From assembly GCF_012034175.1 (NCBI RefSeq), contig NZ_JAATEJ010000019.1:62001-126000 (forward strand): a DNA stretch of 64,000 bases, written 5' to 3'. A model generated the notes under the pieces. That model saw nothing but the letters and a program-made list of their open reading frames with translations. It was not told where the DNA came from and ran no database searches. The translations under genes were made by a program, and so were the position numbers. Every line of letters begins with the position of its first letter. Positions within the stretch are counted from its first letter, which is position 1. Below are positions 41,784 to 51,485 of this stretch, in pieces. Source of the DNA: Actinacidiphila epipremni (GTDB taxonomy: Bacteria > Actinomycetota > Actinomycetes > Streptomycetales > Streptomycetaceae).

Positions 41784-43118
41784 TCAGGCGCCGACCCGGG
41801 AGCCCGCCGACTCGTCGTCGGACGGCTTGCGCGTGGCGATCGGCACCGTGCTGCCGGCCACCAGCACACTGCTCTTGGGCAGCAGCGGGCCGGCCAGCGC
41901 CGTCGTGACCAGCGCCATGATCACCATCATCGTGAACATCTGCGTGTCCAGGACGCCGAGTTGGACCGCGGTGTTCAAGATGATGAGCTCGGTGAGCCCG
42001 CGGGTGTTCATCAGCAGGCCGAGCGCCCGCGACTCCACCCACGACAGCCCGTAGATCCGCGCCGGCACCATCGCGCCGGCCAGCTTGCCGAGGCAGGCCA
42101 CCGCCACGATCGCCAGCAGCTCCACGTACTGCCGGCCGCCGAGGCCGTTGATGTCCACGCCGAGGCCGGTGATGATGAAGAAGACCGGCATCAGCACGGT
42201 GCTGATGTTGTCCAGCGGCTTGCGCAGGTTCTCCACCAGCTCGCGCGCGGGCTCCCGCGGCATGATGAAGCCGAAGAGGAACGCGCCGAAGATGCTGTGG
42301 ATGCCGATCCACGTCGTGGCGTACGCCGACAGGAACACGCCCGACGCGAGCAGCACCAGCAGGCCCTTCCACTGGCCGCGCCCGGCCAGGAAGGCGATCA
42401 CCCGGGACATCAGCGGCCGGACCGCCAGGAACATCAGCGCCACGTAGCAGGCGCTGAGCACCAGCACCTGCGCGAGGTCGCGCCCGCTGCCGGAGGTCAC
42501 CAGCGCGGAGACGTACGCGAGCATGCACCACGCGAGGATGTCGTCCACGGCTGCGCTGGCCAGCGACAGCGTGCCGACCCGGGTGTGGCCGATCCGGCTG
42601 TCGGTGATGATGCGGGCGAGCACCGGGAAGGCGGTCACGGACATCGCGGCGCCCATGAACATCGAGAAGGTCAGGAAGCCGATGTGGTGCCCGGCCACCG
42701 TGTCGTGGTGCGGGTAGAGGAAGAGCGCGACGAGGACGCCGAGCCCGAAGGCGCACGCGACGGACGACGTCGAGACCGCCGCGGCCAGGCCGCGGTGCGG
42801 GCGGAGCATCCGCTTCTCGAACTCCCAGCCCACCATGAACATGAAGAGCACGAGCCCGACTTGGGAGACCGCGTTGAGCAGCGGTCTGGACTCCATCGGG
42901 AAGAGCTTGTGCGTGAGGTCGCCGGGGAACTGCCCGAGCAGGCTCGGCCCGAGCGCGATACCGGCCAGCACCTCGCCGATGACGGCGGGTTGGCGGAACC
43001 GCGGGGCGAGGCTGCCGAGCGCGAGGCCGACCAGCAGGACGAAGGCGATGCCCGCCATCATCGTGGCGACCTGTAAGTCGGCGTGCGGCGCCAGGGACTT
43101 CAGGGCGAGGTCCGTCAT
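41784..43118 (-). CDS. CPA2-type cation:proton antiporter
   Basis: A 444-residue membrane protein with many hydrophobic helices. Features of Kef/NapA-type antiporters are visible: AVIGEVLAGIALGPSLLG, TAFPVLARI, ASAAVDDILAW (the Asp-Asp ion site) and FGAFLFGFIMPR. ATG 43118 has GGAGGAGA upstream. It exchanges Na+ or K+ for protons. It has no regulatory TrkA domain. Confidence 0.9.
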   Translation of the reverse strand: MTDLALKSLAPHADLQVATMMAGIAFVLLVGLALGSLAPRFRQPAVIGEVLAGIALGPSLLGQFPGDLTHKLFPMESRPLLNAVSQVGLVLFMFMVGWEFEKRMLRPHRGLAAAVSTSSVACAFGLGVLVALFLYPHHDTVAGHHIGFLTFSMFMGAAMSVTAFPVLARIITDSRIGHTRVGTLSLASAAVDDILAWCMLAYVSALVTSGSGRDLAQVLVLSACYVALMFLAVRPLMSRVIAFLAGRGQWKGLLVLLASGVFLSAYATTWIGIHSIFGAFLFGFIMPREPARELVENLRKPLDNISTVLMPVFFIITGLGVDINGLGGRQYVELLAIVAVACLGKLAGAMVPARIYGLSWVESRALGLLMNTRGLTELIILNTAVQLGVLDTQMFTMMVIMALVTTALAGPLLPKSSVLVAGSTVPIATRKPSDDESAGSRVGA

Positions 43119-43787
43119 CTGGGGTCTCCTCCGAGGGTGTGTGCCGGATGCCCGGGGGGGGCGGGCGCTCCGGCGCGGGAAGGACACGGGGCAAGCCTGG
43201 AGTTGCGGAATTGCGTGCGTGCGCTCATGCGCTCGTGCGCTTATGCCGGGGGGTGCGCAGGGCTCCGCCGCCGGGATCCGGTCAGTTGCGCTCTCGAACT
43301 GAGAGAACCGGACGAGTGTAATAAGTGGATTAAGCGACGTCTACGGAAGGCGTCGCCCCCGTCATTTACGCACTTCGACGGACGGCAACGGTCGTAGCTG
43401 CCATACGCCCGGCGGGGCGAGATCGCAGGTCAGGGCACTGCCGCAGGTCCCGTAACGTCAGGGGAACGGGAAGTTTTCCGGTTTCCCGGTTTGAAACGGA
43501 ACGGCGCCGAATTACCTGGGGATTTCGCGGGGCTGCACCGCTTTGCGTGACGCCTTCGTATGCGCCTGCATTTCCGGCGTTCTGCGGATTTCCCGTCCCC
43601 CCGCACCTTTTACGGGCTTCCGGAGCCGGTCACCCGCGCCACACAAACCCCTGGTGGCTGCCCATGTCACTGCCGCCCCGAGGTGATGATCACCCGGGGT
43701 CATTTTGTCTACGGACGTCGGCTACAGGCGCCGTAGGTTGGTTCGTTCGGGTACGGGCGCGCACAGGCAGTGCATAGCGTGCGCGCC
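43119..43787. other. Long intergenic region without a clear gene
   Basis: No convincing frame on either strand. It is AT-richer than its surroundings in places. Palindromes: CTCTC/GAGAG near 43289 and GGTGATGATCACC at 43682-43694, the latter about 95 bp before the lipoprotein start and a possible operator. Confidence 0.5.
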
Positions 43788-44285
43788 ATGAATCGCACAC
43801 GCATAGCAAGCGCACTGGTCGCCGGGCTCGCGGCAGCCGTCCTGACGGCCTGCGGCCCGGGCACCTCCGACACGGCGGCCCCCCGTATCTCCACCACGAC
43901 ACCCGCCGCCACCACGACGACCGACACACCCCCGAGCCCATCCCCCACCCCGCCGACCACCACCCCGCCGACGACCCCGCCCGCGACCCCGACGACGACC
44001 GCGCCGCCCACCACCGCACCGCCCGCCCCGAAGCCGACCCACACCAAGGCCCCGGCCCCCGCGGTCCACCACACCACGACCCCGGCGCCGCACCACACGA
44101 CCGCCAAGCCGAAGCCCAAGCCCAAGCCCGCGCCGAAGACATGCAGCATCAAGTCCGCCGCCGGCAACTGCTACAAGGCCGGCCAGTTCTGCCGCAACGC
44201 CGACCTCGGCAAGACGACCACCGACGCCAACGGCCGCAGCATCACCTGCCGCATGAAGTCGGGCAAGCCGCACTGGGGCTACTGA
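43788..44285 (+). CDS. Thr/Pro-rich lipoprotein with C-terminal Cys domain
   Basis: A 165-residue lipoprotein. RTRIASALVAGLAAAVL ends in LTAC, a lipobox with Cys at about residue 21. A Thr/Pro spacer (about 85 residues with PKPKPKPAP) follows, then a compact domain of 47 residues with four Cys (CSIKSAAGNC, FC, ITC) and GKTTTDANGRSITCRM. Such C-terminal modules occur in several actinobacterial surface proteins; the ligand is unknown. Anchored to the outer face of the membrane. Confidence 0.8.
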   Translation: MNRTRIASALVAGLAAAVLTACGPGTSDTAAPRISTTTPAATTTTDTPPSPSPTPPTTTPPTTPPATPTTTAPPTTAPPAPKPTHTKAPAPAVHHTTTPAPHHTTAKPKPKPKPAPKTCSIKSAAGNCYKAGQFCRNADLGKTTTDANGRSITCRMKSGKPHWGY

Positions 44286-44348
44286 GCCGCCCCATGACGG
44301 CCCGCGTCCACAGGGTGTGGACACCGTGGCGGATTCCGGATTCCGAAA

Positions 44349-45176
44349 TCACGCCGGGTCGAACGTCAGGGACTTCAGGAGGGGGAGGAGGTGGGCGGAG
44401 GGGGAGTCGGGGGTGGTGGTGAAGAGGAGGAGGTGGTGGTCGCGGTCGGGGATCGTGAGGGTGTCGAAGTCGAGGTCGAGGGCGCCGAGGGTGGGGTGGT
44501 GGAAGGTCTGCCGGGCGTGGTGGGTGAGCTGGAGGCGCTGGGTGGACCAGAGGGTCGCGAAGTCGGGGCTCGCGGCGCGGAGTTCGGCGACGAGGGCGTG
44601 GAGTTCGGCGTCGTCGGGGTAGCGGGTCGCGGCCAGGCGCAGATAGGTGACGGCGGTGGTGCGGAAGCGCTCCGGGTCGGACGTGGGGATCGTGCCGGGG
44701 TGGAGGAAGATCCGGCGCAGGAGGTTGCGGTCGGCGGACCGCAGGGCGGTGAAGTCCGGGAAGAGGGCTGCCGCCAGGGGGTTCCAGGCGATGACGCGGC
44801 AGGTCGCGTCGACGACCATCGCGGGCGTGTCGGTGAGGCGGTCGAGCAGCGCCGCGGTGGTGGGGGCGACGTCGCGGGCCGGGTGGCGGTCCCGGCCGGG
44901 CGGTGCGGCGTCGGCGAGGGCGAAGAGGTGGGCGCGCTCCTGGTCGGACAACCGCAGGGCGCGGGCGAGGGACTGCAGGACCTGGCGCGAGGGGTGCCGG
45001 CCGCGGGCCTGCTCCAGCCGGGTGTAGTGGTCGGTCGAGATGTGCGCGAGCGCGGCGACCTCCTCGCGGCGCAGCCCCGGCGTGCGGCGCCGCGGGCCGC
45101 GCGGCAGCCCGGCGTCCTCGGGGCGGATCTGCTCCCGCCGGCCGCGCAGGAAGGCCGCGAGGGCGTGCTTGTCCAT
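44349..45176 (-). CDS. XRE regulator with MmyB-like ligand-binding domain
   Basis: A 275-residue repressor. Residues 1-75 form an HTH with RRTPGLRREEVAALAHIS and YTRLEQARGRHPS, the hallmark of MmyB-type regulators. The PAS-like C-terminal domain follows (TPAMVVDATCRVIAWNPLA and FLHPGTI). Divergent from an NAD-dependent epimerase-like gene 153 bp away, an arrangement seen often for these regulators and their target. Confidence 0.9.
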   Translation of the reverse strand: MDKHALAAFLRGRREQIRPEDAGLPRGPRRRTPGLRREEVAALAHISTDHYTRLEQARGRHPSRQVLQSLARALRLSDQERAHLFALADAAPPGRDRHPARDVAPTTAALLDRLTDTPAMVVDATCRVIAWNPLAAALFPDFTALRSADRNLLRRIFLHPGTIPTSDPERFRTTAVTYLRLAATRYPDDAELHALVAELRAASPDFATLWSTQRLQLTHHARQTFHHPTLGALDLDFDTLTIPDRDHHLLLFTTTPDSPSAHLLPLLKSLTFDPA

Positions 45177-45329
45177 ACCGCGAGGCTACGTCGCAAGGCG
45201 CCCCGGCGCGGCCCGCAGCCATGGACCGGCGGTCCCTGGATACCGACCGGGCGGCGCCGAAGGCTGGTAGTGGGCACGGACGCCGCCGCACCCCGGCGGC
45301 GCGGCCCTCGACCAGCAGGGATGCGGACG

Positions 45330-46220
45330 ATGCGGATTTTCCTGACCGGCGGCAGCGGCTACCTCGGCGGCGCGCTCATCGAGCGCTTCCTCGCCTCGGG
45401 CGCGAAGGTGAGCGCGCTGGCCCGCTCCGAGGCGGCCCGGGAGCGGGTGGCCGCGCGGGGCGCGGAGCCCCTGGCGGGGAGCCTCGCCGACGCAGGGACG
45501 CTGCGGGCCGCCGCCGCGGAGGCGGACGCGGTCGTGCACGCGGCGGTCGACTTCACCGACCCGGCGATGCGCGCGGTGGAGGAGCCGGCCCTGGCCGCGC
45601 TGCTGGCCGGCCTCGCGCCTGGCCGGCCCTTCGTCTACACCAGTACGGGCCTGGTCTACCCGGACGCCGAGGCCCGTGCCGTCAAGGCGAGCGTCGGCGA
45701 GGACACCCCCGTCACGCCCGAGCGGTCGCCACAGCCGTACAAGGTGCTCGGCGAGCGGCAGGTGCTGGCCGCCGAGGGGCCGGCGGTCACCGTGGTGCGG
45801 GCGGCGCTGGTGTACGGGCGGGGCGGGTCCGCGCTGCTGCGGGGCATGATCGCCGGCGCGCGCGAGCGCGGCACCGTCCCGTACGTCGGGGACGGCGGCA
45901 ACCTCTGGAGCTCCGTGCATGTCGACGACCTCGCCAATCTGTATGTCGCCGCGCTGGCCCGCGCGGAGAGCGGCCTGGTCGTCAACGCGGCCTCGCGCGA
46001 GGCGAGTTCGATGCGGGAGATCGCGGCGGCGGTCGCCGACCTCACCGGCGCCCGGGCGCTCTCCCTCACCCCGGAGCAGGCCGCGCGGGCACTCGGGCCG
46101 CTCGCCGGCGTGCTCACCCGCGAGACCGTGCTCGACCCCTCCCGCGCGGAGCGCACCCTCGGCTGGAGGGCGGTACGCCCGCCGCTGCTCGCCGAGTTGC
46201 GCGCCGGCTCGTACGCGTAG
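45330..46220 (+). CDS. NAD-dependent epimerase/SDR-like protein
   Basis: A 296-residue atypical short-chain dehydrogenase/epimerase. The N-terminal Rossmann motif is FLTGGSGYLGGAL (GXXGXXG). VVHAAVDF follows, then YTSTGLVYP and PYKVLGERQ, the latter two with the Tyr and Lys region (YXXXK-like) of the SDR active site. The substrate is not known; it may be a small carbonyl compound. ATG 45330 has AGGG 9 bases upstream (45321 is an alternative). Probably controlled by the divergent MmyB-type regulator. Confidence 0.85.
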   Translation: MRIFLTGGSGYLGGALIERFLASGAKVSALARSEAARERVAARGAEPLAGSLADAGTLRAAAAEADAVVHAAVDFTDPAMRAVEEPALAALLAGLAPGRPFVYTSTGLVYPDAEARAVKASVGEDTPVTPERSPQPYKVLGERQVLAAEGPAVTVVRAALVYGRGGSALLRGMIAGARERGTVPYVGDGGNLWSSVHVDDLANLYVAALARAESGLVVNAASREASSMREIAAAVADLTGARALSLTPEQAARALGPLAGVLTRETVLDPSRAERTLGWRAVRPPLLAELRAGSYA

Positions 46221-46257
46221 GGCCGCTGGAATCCGCGCCGGCTCGTGCGCGTAGGGC
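46201..46257. repeat. 23-bp imperfect direct repeat at gene end
   Basis: The last codons and the stop of the SDR gene (46201-46223) recur at 46235-46257 with one mismatch, as a small tandem duplication of the 3' end. Confidence 0.6.
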
Positions 46258-46449
46258 GCCCGCCCGCGCGAACTCCCCCGGCGGCGCGGCGGGCGACGCG
46301 ACCGCCCCCGTCCCAGCGGCCACGCCCCGACCACCAGGCACAACAGCCCTGCGCACCGCCCGGGAACGACCGAAGCGCCGCCTCCCATTCAACCGCCCGT
46401 TCACCACGGGTCGGTGCGGAGTTCATCGTGGAACGCCAGGTTCAGGGGT

Positions 46450-48123
46450 ATGTCTTCAGGACCCTTCTCTCGTAAGAGCGCACGGATCGCCGTGGCGATC
46501 GGTGCCGCGGTCGCCGTGGCGGGCGCGGGTACCGCCGTGGCCCAGGCCAACGGCTGGCTGTCGGCCCCCACGCACGACTTCCGTGCCAACGCCGACTCCT
46601 TCTCCGGGCACGGCACCGTGTCCGGCAACGTCCTGCGCAACGACTCCGGCGCGACCGCGGTCGTACGGCACACCGACCCGGCCAACGGCACGGTGACGGT
46701 CAACGCGGACGGCACGTTCTCGTACCGGGCCAAGCCCGGCTTCAAGGGCACGGACACCTTCACGTACACCACCACCGACGCCGTGCAGCTGTTCAAGGAC
46801 ACGCAGGCCAACGGCTCGCCGCTGGCGCCGCTCGGCAAGGTGCGGGGGCCGAACGGCACCACCACCGAGCTGTCCGGCGAGGGCTACGGCTCCTCGCTCG
46901 CGCCCGTTCCCGGCCGGTCCGGCTACTTCTACGGGCTCACCGACCGCGGGCCCAACGCCGACGCCCCCGACGGCAACAAGTCGGAGATGAAGCTCGATTT
47001 CACCCCGCAGATAGGCGAGTTCCGGCTCGTCGGCGGCAAGGCGGAGCTGGTCAGGACCGTCACCCTCAAGGGCCCCAAGAGCAAGGGCGGCGTCAAGTAC
47101 ACCGGCCTGCCGCCGCACGACACCAAGGAGGTCATCGACGACGTCGACGCCACGAACGCGAACGGCGGCACCCCGGTGCCGGTGCAGCGCTCCGCGTACG
47201 GCTACGACTCCGAGGGCCTGGTCGCGCTGCGCGACGGTACGTTCTGGGTCTCGGACGAATACGGGCCCTACGTCACGCACTTCGACGCGAACGGCTACGA
47301 GCTGGGCCGGCTGACCCCGTACAAGGACAGCCAGGACAACGCCGCGCACAAGGTCGTCGGCCACCTGCCCGCCGAGCTCGCCAACCGGCTGACGAACAAG
47401 GGCATGGAGGGCCTGACGGTCACCCCCGACGGCACGACGCTGGTCGGCGTCATGCAGTCCGCGCTCCAGCAGCCCGACCTCGGCAGCACGAAGGCGTCCA
47501 AGGTCGCCCCGGCGCGCATCATCGCCATCGACCTGCGCACGTACAAGACCAAGCAGTACCTCTACCTGCTGGACGACCCGGCCACCACCGGTGACGCCAA
47601 CAGCGAGATCACCGCGCTGTCCAGCACCAAGTTCCTGGTCGACGAGCGGGACGGCAACTTCGCGCCGTTCGCGAAGAAGACGCTCTACGCGGTCGACATC
47701 AACGGCGCCACGGACGTCTCCGGGCTGACGATCGGCGGCAAGTCGCCCGAGGCGTACGTCGGTACGGCCGGCACCAACGCGGCGCTCGCCGCGCTGACGA
47801 AGGCCGGCGTGAACGTCGCGCAGAAGCAGGCGTCGGTGGACGTCGGCGCGCTGGTGAGCCAACTCGACCCGAGCGGGACGTTCTTCGGGCACGACAAGGT
47901 CGAGGGCGTCGCGACGGCGGACGCCGGCCGCACCCTCTACCTGTCCAACGACGACGACTTCGGCATCGACACCATCGCCGTGGACCCCGACGGCACCTGG
48001 ACCGTCCACCAGAAGACCCTCCCGGCGACCGGGCAGACCGACACCGGCGAGATCCTGAAGGTCGACACGACCAAGCTCCCCGCGGTCCTGAAGACCGTCA
48101 CGGTCACGATCCACGTCCGCTGA
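46450..48123 (+). CDS. Secreted esterase-like phytase-domain protein
   Basis: About 557 residues. RIAVAIGAAVAVAGAGTAVA is a signal peptide. Residues about 50-105 form an Ig-like/cadherin-type module (LRNDSG, GTVTVNADGTFSYRAKPGFKGTDTFTY is the full pattern, here cited in part). Residues about 120-555 match the esterase-like activity of phytase family (YGLTDRGPNADAPDGNK, YDSEGLVALRDGTFWVSDEYGPY, NKGMEGLTV). Likely an extracellular beta-propeller phosphatase or esterase. Start ambiguous: ATG 46450 or GTG 46414. A strong terminator follows. Confidence 0.85.
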   Translation: MSSGPFSRKSARIAVAIGAAVAVAGAGTAVAQANGWLSAPTHDFRANADSFSGHGTVSGNVLRNDSGATAVVRHTDPANGTVTVNADGTFSYRAKPGFKGTDTFTYTTTDAVQLFKDTQANGSPLAPLGKVRGPNGTTTELSGEGYGSSLAPVPGRSGYFYGLTDRGPNADAPDGNKSEMKLDFTPQIGEFRLVGGKAELVRTVTLKGPKSKGGVKYTGLPPHDTKEVIDDVDATNANGGTPVPVQRSAYGYDSEGLVALRDGTFWVSDEYGPYVTHFDANGYELGRLTPYKDSQDNAAHKVVGHLPAELANRLTNKGMEGLTVTPDGTTLVGVMQSALQQPDLGSTKASKVAPARIIAIDLRTYKTKQYLYLLDDPATTGDANSEITALSSTKFLVDERDGNFAPFAKKTLYAVDINGATDVSGLTIGGKSPEAYVGTAGTNAALAALTKAGVNVAQKQASVDVGALVSQLDPSGTFFGHDKVEGVATADAGRTLYLSNDDDFGIDTIAVDPDGTWTVHQKTLPATGQTDTGEILKVDTTKLPAVLKTVTVTIHVR

Positions 48124-48142
48124 CCCGCCCCGCGGACCCGCC

Positions 48143-48175
48143 GGGCCCGTCCACCCCCAACGGGTGGGCGGGCCC
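48143..48175 (+). terminator. Strong intrinsic terminator
   Basis: Arms GGGCCCGTCCACCC and GGGTGGGCGGGCCC (one mismatch) with a 5-nt loop, followed by GATCTTTT. One of the few T-tailed hairpins in the window. Confidence 0.75.
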
Positions 48176-48319
48176 GATCTTTTGGGCCCAAAGGCTTCCG
48201 GCTGCTCACGGCGAACGCCGGATGCACATCCGGTGACCGGCTCGCGAAGCCGGCCCCGTGCCCGCGCCGCCCGCCTAGGGTGACCGAGCCGTCGCACATC
48301 CGGGGGAGGCGGGGCGACC

Positions 48320-49837
48320 GTGGGGGACTTCCTGAGCGCCGACAACGTCGTGGCCGTCGCGACCGCGCTGGTCGGTGTGCTCGTGTCGATCGGGGTGGTC
48401 TGGTACGAGCGGCTGGTGCGCGGCAAGAGCATCGGCTACCGCGTCCAGATGGACATCGCCGTCGACGGCGACAACGAGCTCTTCAACGCCCTTCCGCGCA
48501 CCCCCGACGCGACGCTGGTGCTGCTGCGGATCGAGAACGACGGCGCCGAGGACATCCGCACCGGCGACTACACCGACCCCGACCCGCAGCGCGGCCTGAC
48601 CGTGCAGTTCGCCGGCCGGCAGGTGCAGAGCGCGGCGGTCACCCAGCCCGACCCGAGCACCCTGATCGACCACTTCCGGCTGGGCCACGACGTCACGGGC
48701 GTACGGCACGACGGCAACCGGGTGTACCTGCCGCGGGTGCCGCTCAACCCCGGCGAGCACTACAAGCTGCTCATCCGCCTCACCGGCGGCCCGGTCAACT
48801 CCCGGGTGGAGATCACCGGTGGCATCTCCGGCGGCCGGGTCAAGCCCAACCGCTCGGTGCCGATGGACGAGAAGCCGCCGTCCTTCAGCCGCCCGGCGCG
48901 CGTCATCACCGTGCTGCTGACGGTGTGCGTCACCGTGCTCGCCGCCATCATCGTCGCCGGCGAGAAGACCCCGCAGCCGCGCGGCTGCGCGACCGGCGAG
49001 CTGAAGGTCACCGGCTCCACCGCGTTCGCGCCCGCCATGACCGCGATCGCCAAGGCGTACGAGGCGGACTGCCCGGACGCCACGATCACCGTGCAGGCGC
49101 GCGGAAGCGAGCAGGGCGTACGCCAACTGTCGGAAACCGGCGACGCGTTGCGGAAGGGCGCGGACGCGCCGGCGGTCGTGGCGATGTCCGACGGGCCCAA
49201 GCCGGACGGGAGTTACCCGGGCCTGACCGACCACCGGGCCGCCGTCATCACCTTCGCGCTCGTCGTCAACGACGACGTGCCCGTCACGGGCCTGTCCGGC
49301 CCCGACATCCGCCGCGTCTACAGCGGCGATATCACCGACTGGCGGCAACTCGGCGGCCCGGACCTCGACATCAAGCTGGTCAGCCGCAGCGCCGACTCCG
49401 GCACCCGCGACATCTTCCGCCGCCGCATACTCGACGACCACGGCGAGCCCGCCTTCACCTCACGCGACTGCCGCACCCGCAACTCCCCCTCCGACAAGGT
49501 CATCCGCTGCGAACTCGACAGCACCGCCGAGGTGTTGCGGACCGTCGCGGCCGTGCCCGGCGCCATCGGCTACGGCGAGGCGAGGGCAGCCGCCACGTCC
49601 AAGGGCGTGCGCGTCCTCAGCATCGACGGCCACGCACCCGGGACCGAGGGCAGCGCGGACCCCGCGTACCCCTTCACCGAGATCGAGCACGCCTATACGT
49701 ACGGGGTGCCGCGCGCGGGCTCGCTCACCGCGAGCTTCCTTGACTTCGCGCTGCGCGGGGAGGGCCAGGACGTGATGGCCGGCGGCGGCTACCCGCCCTG
49801 CTACGCGCCGGACGTGGCCGCGCGCTGCGGGAGTTGA
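48320..49837 (+). CDS. Membrane-tethered PstS-like phosphate-binding protein
   Basis: A 505-residue protein. One N-terminal helix (VVAVATALVGVLVSIGVVWY) is followed by a 150-residue cytosolic or external beta-rich region, a second helix (VITVLLTVCVTVLAAIIVAG, about residues 194-213), then a periplasmic-binding-protein domain. KVTGSTAFAPAM, VQARGSEQGVRQL, VYSGDITDWRQLGG and RSADSGTRDIF match PstS-like phosphate-binding proteins. It is not a lipoprotein and stands alone, so it may sense rather than transport. GTG start with GGGGGAGG upstream. Confidence 0.82.
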   Translation: MGDFLSADNVVAVATALVGVLVSIGVVWYERLVRGKSIGYRVQMDIAVDGDNELFNALPRTPDATLVLLRIENDGAEDIRTGDYTDPDPQRGLTVQFAGRQVQSAAVTQPDPSTLIDHFRLGHDVTGVRHDGNRVYLPRVPLNPGEHYKLLIRLTGGPVNSRVEITGGISGGRVKPNRSVPMDEKPPSFSRPARVITVLLTVCVTVLAAIIVAGEKTPQPRGCATGELKVTGSTAFAPAMTAIAKAYEADCPDATITVQARGSEQGVRQLSETGDALRKGADAPAVVAMSDGPKPDGSYPGLTDHRAAVITFALVVNDDVPVTGLSGPDIRRVYSGDITDWRQLGGPDLDIKLVSRSADSGTRDIFRRRILDDHGEPAFTSRDCRTRNSPSDKVIRCELDSTAEVLRTVAAVPGAIGYGEARAAATSKGVRVLSIDGHAPGTEGSADPAYPFTEIEHAYTYGVPRAGSLTASFLDFALRGEGQDVMAGGGYPPCYAPDVAARCGS

Positions 49838-49852
49838 GGCCGGCGGGCGCGC

Positions 49853-50728
49853 TCAGCGCCACTGCGTCTCGTGGCTGACCGGCATCTGCCCGGCGTCGTA
49901 CTGGTCGACGGAGGCGATGGTGCGGTGGTCCGGGATCGCCACCGCCCACGCCCGGTAGCCGGTGCCGGGCACGGTGACGGTAGGGGCGGTCAGGCGGGTG
50001 CCGTCGGTGAGGGTGACGGCCCCGGAGGCCACGTCCGGCGTGCAGTTGGCGACGAAGAGCCGCAGCCCCTCGGTGCCCTTGCCGGACAGCCCCCACAGCC
50101 CCTCCTCGCCGGACATGGCGGGGTCGTACGCGCCGCGCACCGTCTGGCAGTCCGACCACGGGCCGCCCGAACTGTCCACGCGCTCGGTGCCGATGAGCAT
50201 CCGCTGGCACAACAGGTGCATTCCCGGGCGGTATTCGAGGGTGACCGACCATGCGGTGCCGTCCACCGTGCCGTGCGCGATCCGGGCGGTGACCAGGGAG
50301 TCCTGCGACGGCCGGGGCGTTGCGGTCACCGGCGGCCGGGAACGTACCGGCTCGGGGGCCGTACGGGCGTCCAGGCGCGGCAGCCACGCGGCCAGGCCCA
50401 CCGCCAGGACGCACGCGGCCGACGCGGCGACGGCGGCGGTACGGCGCCGGGCCCGCCGGACCCGGCCGGCGGCGAGGATGCGGTCGACGGGGGCGGGGGA
50501 GGTGTCGCGGGCGGCGAGGGTACGGGCGAGGGCGGTGTGCAGGCGGGCGGCGATGTCGTCCTGGGGGGTGGCGGTGCGGGCCGGCGGGGGGGTCCGGGGG
50601 GCGTTCCGGGGCGCGTTTTCGTGGCCGTCCCGGGGAGCGTTTCCGTGGCCGTCCCGGGGGGCGTTTCCGTGGCCGTCCCGGGGGCCGCTCGGGGGGCCGC
50701 TGCGGGGGCCGCTGGGGGGGCTGGTCAT
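49853..50728 (-). CDS. Membrane-anchored partner of SigE-type sigma factor
   Basis: A 291-residue protein. The N-terminal region has three 8-residue repeats (GHGNAPRD-like) encoded by a 24-bp tandem repeat at 50615-50686. One transmembrane helix (TAAVAASAACVLAVGLAAWL) lies at about residues 97-116. The exported C-terminal half has two Cys (LLCQRM, SDCQTV) and a pattern (GGPWSDCQ, SGEEGLWGLSGKGT) also seen in the protein at 51486-52202. It overlaps the sigma gene by 4 bp. It might be an anti-sigma or a surface protein; no zinc motif is present. Confidence 0.7.
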   Translation of the reverse strand: MTSPPSGPRSGPPSGPRDGHGNAPRDGHGNAPRDGHENAPRNAPRTPPPARTATPQDDIAARLHTALARTLAARDTSPAPVDRILAAGRVRRARRRTAAVAASAACVLAVGLAAWLPRLDARTAPEPVRSRPPVTATPRPSQDSLVTARIAHGTVDGTAWSVTLEYRPGMHLLCQRMLIGTERVDSSGGPWSDCQTVRGAYDPAMSGEEGLWGLSGKGTEGLRLFVANCTPDVASGAVTLTDGTRLTAPTVTVPGTGYRAWAVAIPDHRTIASVDQYDAGQMPVSHETQWR

Positions 50729-51447
50729 CCGGTGCCTCCCGTCCCGTAGCCGCGGCTTTCCGCACCGACGGTACGCAGGTGCGGCGCCGCGTGGGGCGCG
50801 GGGACGTGGTCGGCGAGGGCCGGGCTCCTGCGCAGCTTGGCCAGCGCGCGGGACGCCTGGCTCTTGACGGTGCCGACGGAGCAGCGCAGCGTCGCCGCGA
50901 CCTCCTCGGCCGACAGGTCCTCCCAGTAGCGCAGCACCACCACCGCCCGCTGCCGCTCGGGCAGTTCGGCGAGCGCCCGCACCAGCGCGTCCCGCTCCCC
51001 CGCGCCCGCCCCACCGGGTCCGCCCGCGCCGTGCTCGACGGCGGAGTGGTCCGGCAGGGCGGGCAGCAGCAGGTGGACGACCCGGCGGCGGCGGTGCCGG
51101 CTGCGGTTGGTGTTGACCAGCGCCCGCCGCACGTACTGCTCGGCGGTGTCCGGCCGCACCCGGCGCCAGTGCGGGTAGACCTTCACCAGCGTGGCCTGCA
51201 CCAGGTCCTCCGCTTCGTGGAAATCGCCGGTGAGCAGGTAGGCGGTGTGCGTCAGGGCGCGCCAGCGGCCGGCGACGAAGCGGCTGAAGTCGGCGTCCGC
51301 GTCGTCGGCGGCGCCGCCGCTGCCCGAACCCCCCTTGCGGGGGCGGCCGTTGCCGGAGGGAGGGGACGGGTGAGCGGCGCCGAGCACGCCGGCGTCGGGA
51401 CCGGCGCCGGATTCGGCACCGGACGCCGGTCCTTCGGGTCGCCGCAC
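50725..51447 (-). CDS. SigE-family ECF RNA polymerase sigma factor
   Basis: A 240-residue ECF sigma factor. Region 2 spans about residues 54-115 (FVAGRWRALTHTAYLLTGDFHEAEDLVQATLVKVYPHW), linker follows, and region 4 is at 155-210 (LAELPERQRAVVVLRYWEDLSAEEVAATL, CSVGTVKSQASRALAKL). N- and C-terminal tails are low-complexity. The start is uncertain because the first 45 residues are Gly/Ala/Pro-rich. It directs RNA polymerase to a stress regulon that may include the flanking exported proteins. Confidence 0.88.
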   Translation of the reverse strand: MRRPEGPASGAESGAGPDAGVLGAAHPSPPSGNGRPRKGGSGSGGAADDADADFSRFVAGRWRALTHTAYLLTGDFHEAEDLVQATLVKVYPHWRRVRPDTAEQYVRRALVNTNRSRHRRRRVVHLLLPALPDHSAVEHGAGGPGGAGAGERDALVRALAELPERQRAVVVLRYWEDLSAEEVAATLRCSVGTVKSQASRALAKLRRSPALADHVPAPHAAPHLRTVGAESRGYGTGGTG

Positions 51448-51485
51448 GGAACGCGTGTCCCCTCCCTCGCGGGGCCGGTCGCCCG

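Noticed and set aside
40310..41869. Long upstream extension of the photolyase frame
   Set aside because: It lies antisense to the Rieske oxygenase gene and has the composition of a shadow; a good ribosome binding site supports GTG 40309.
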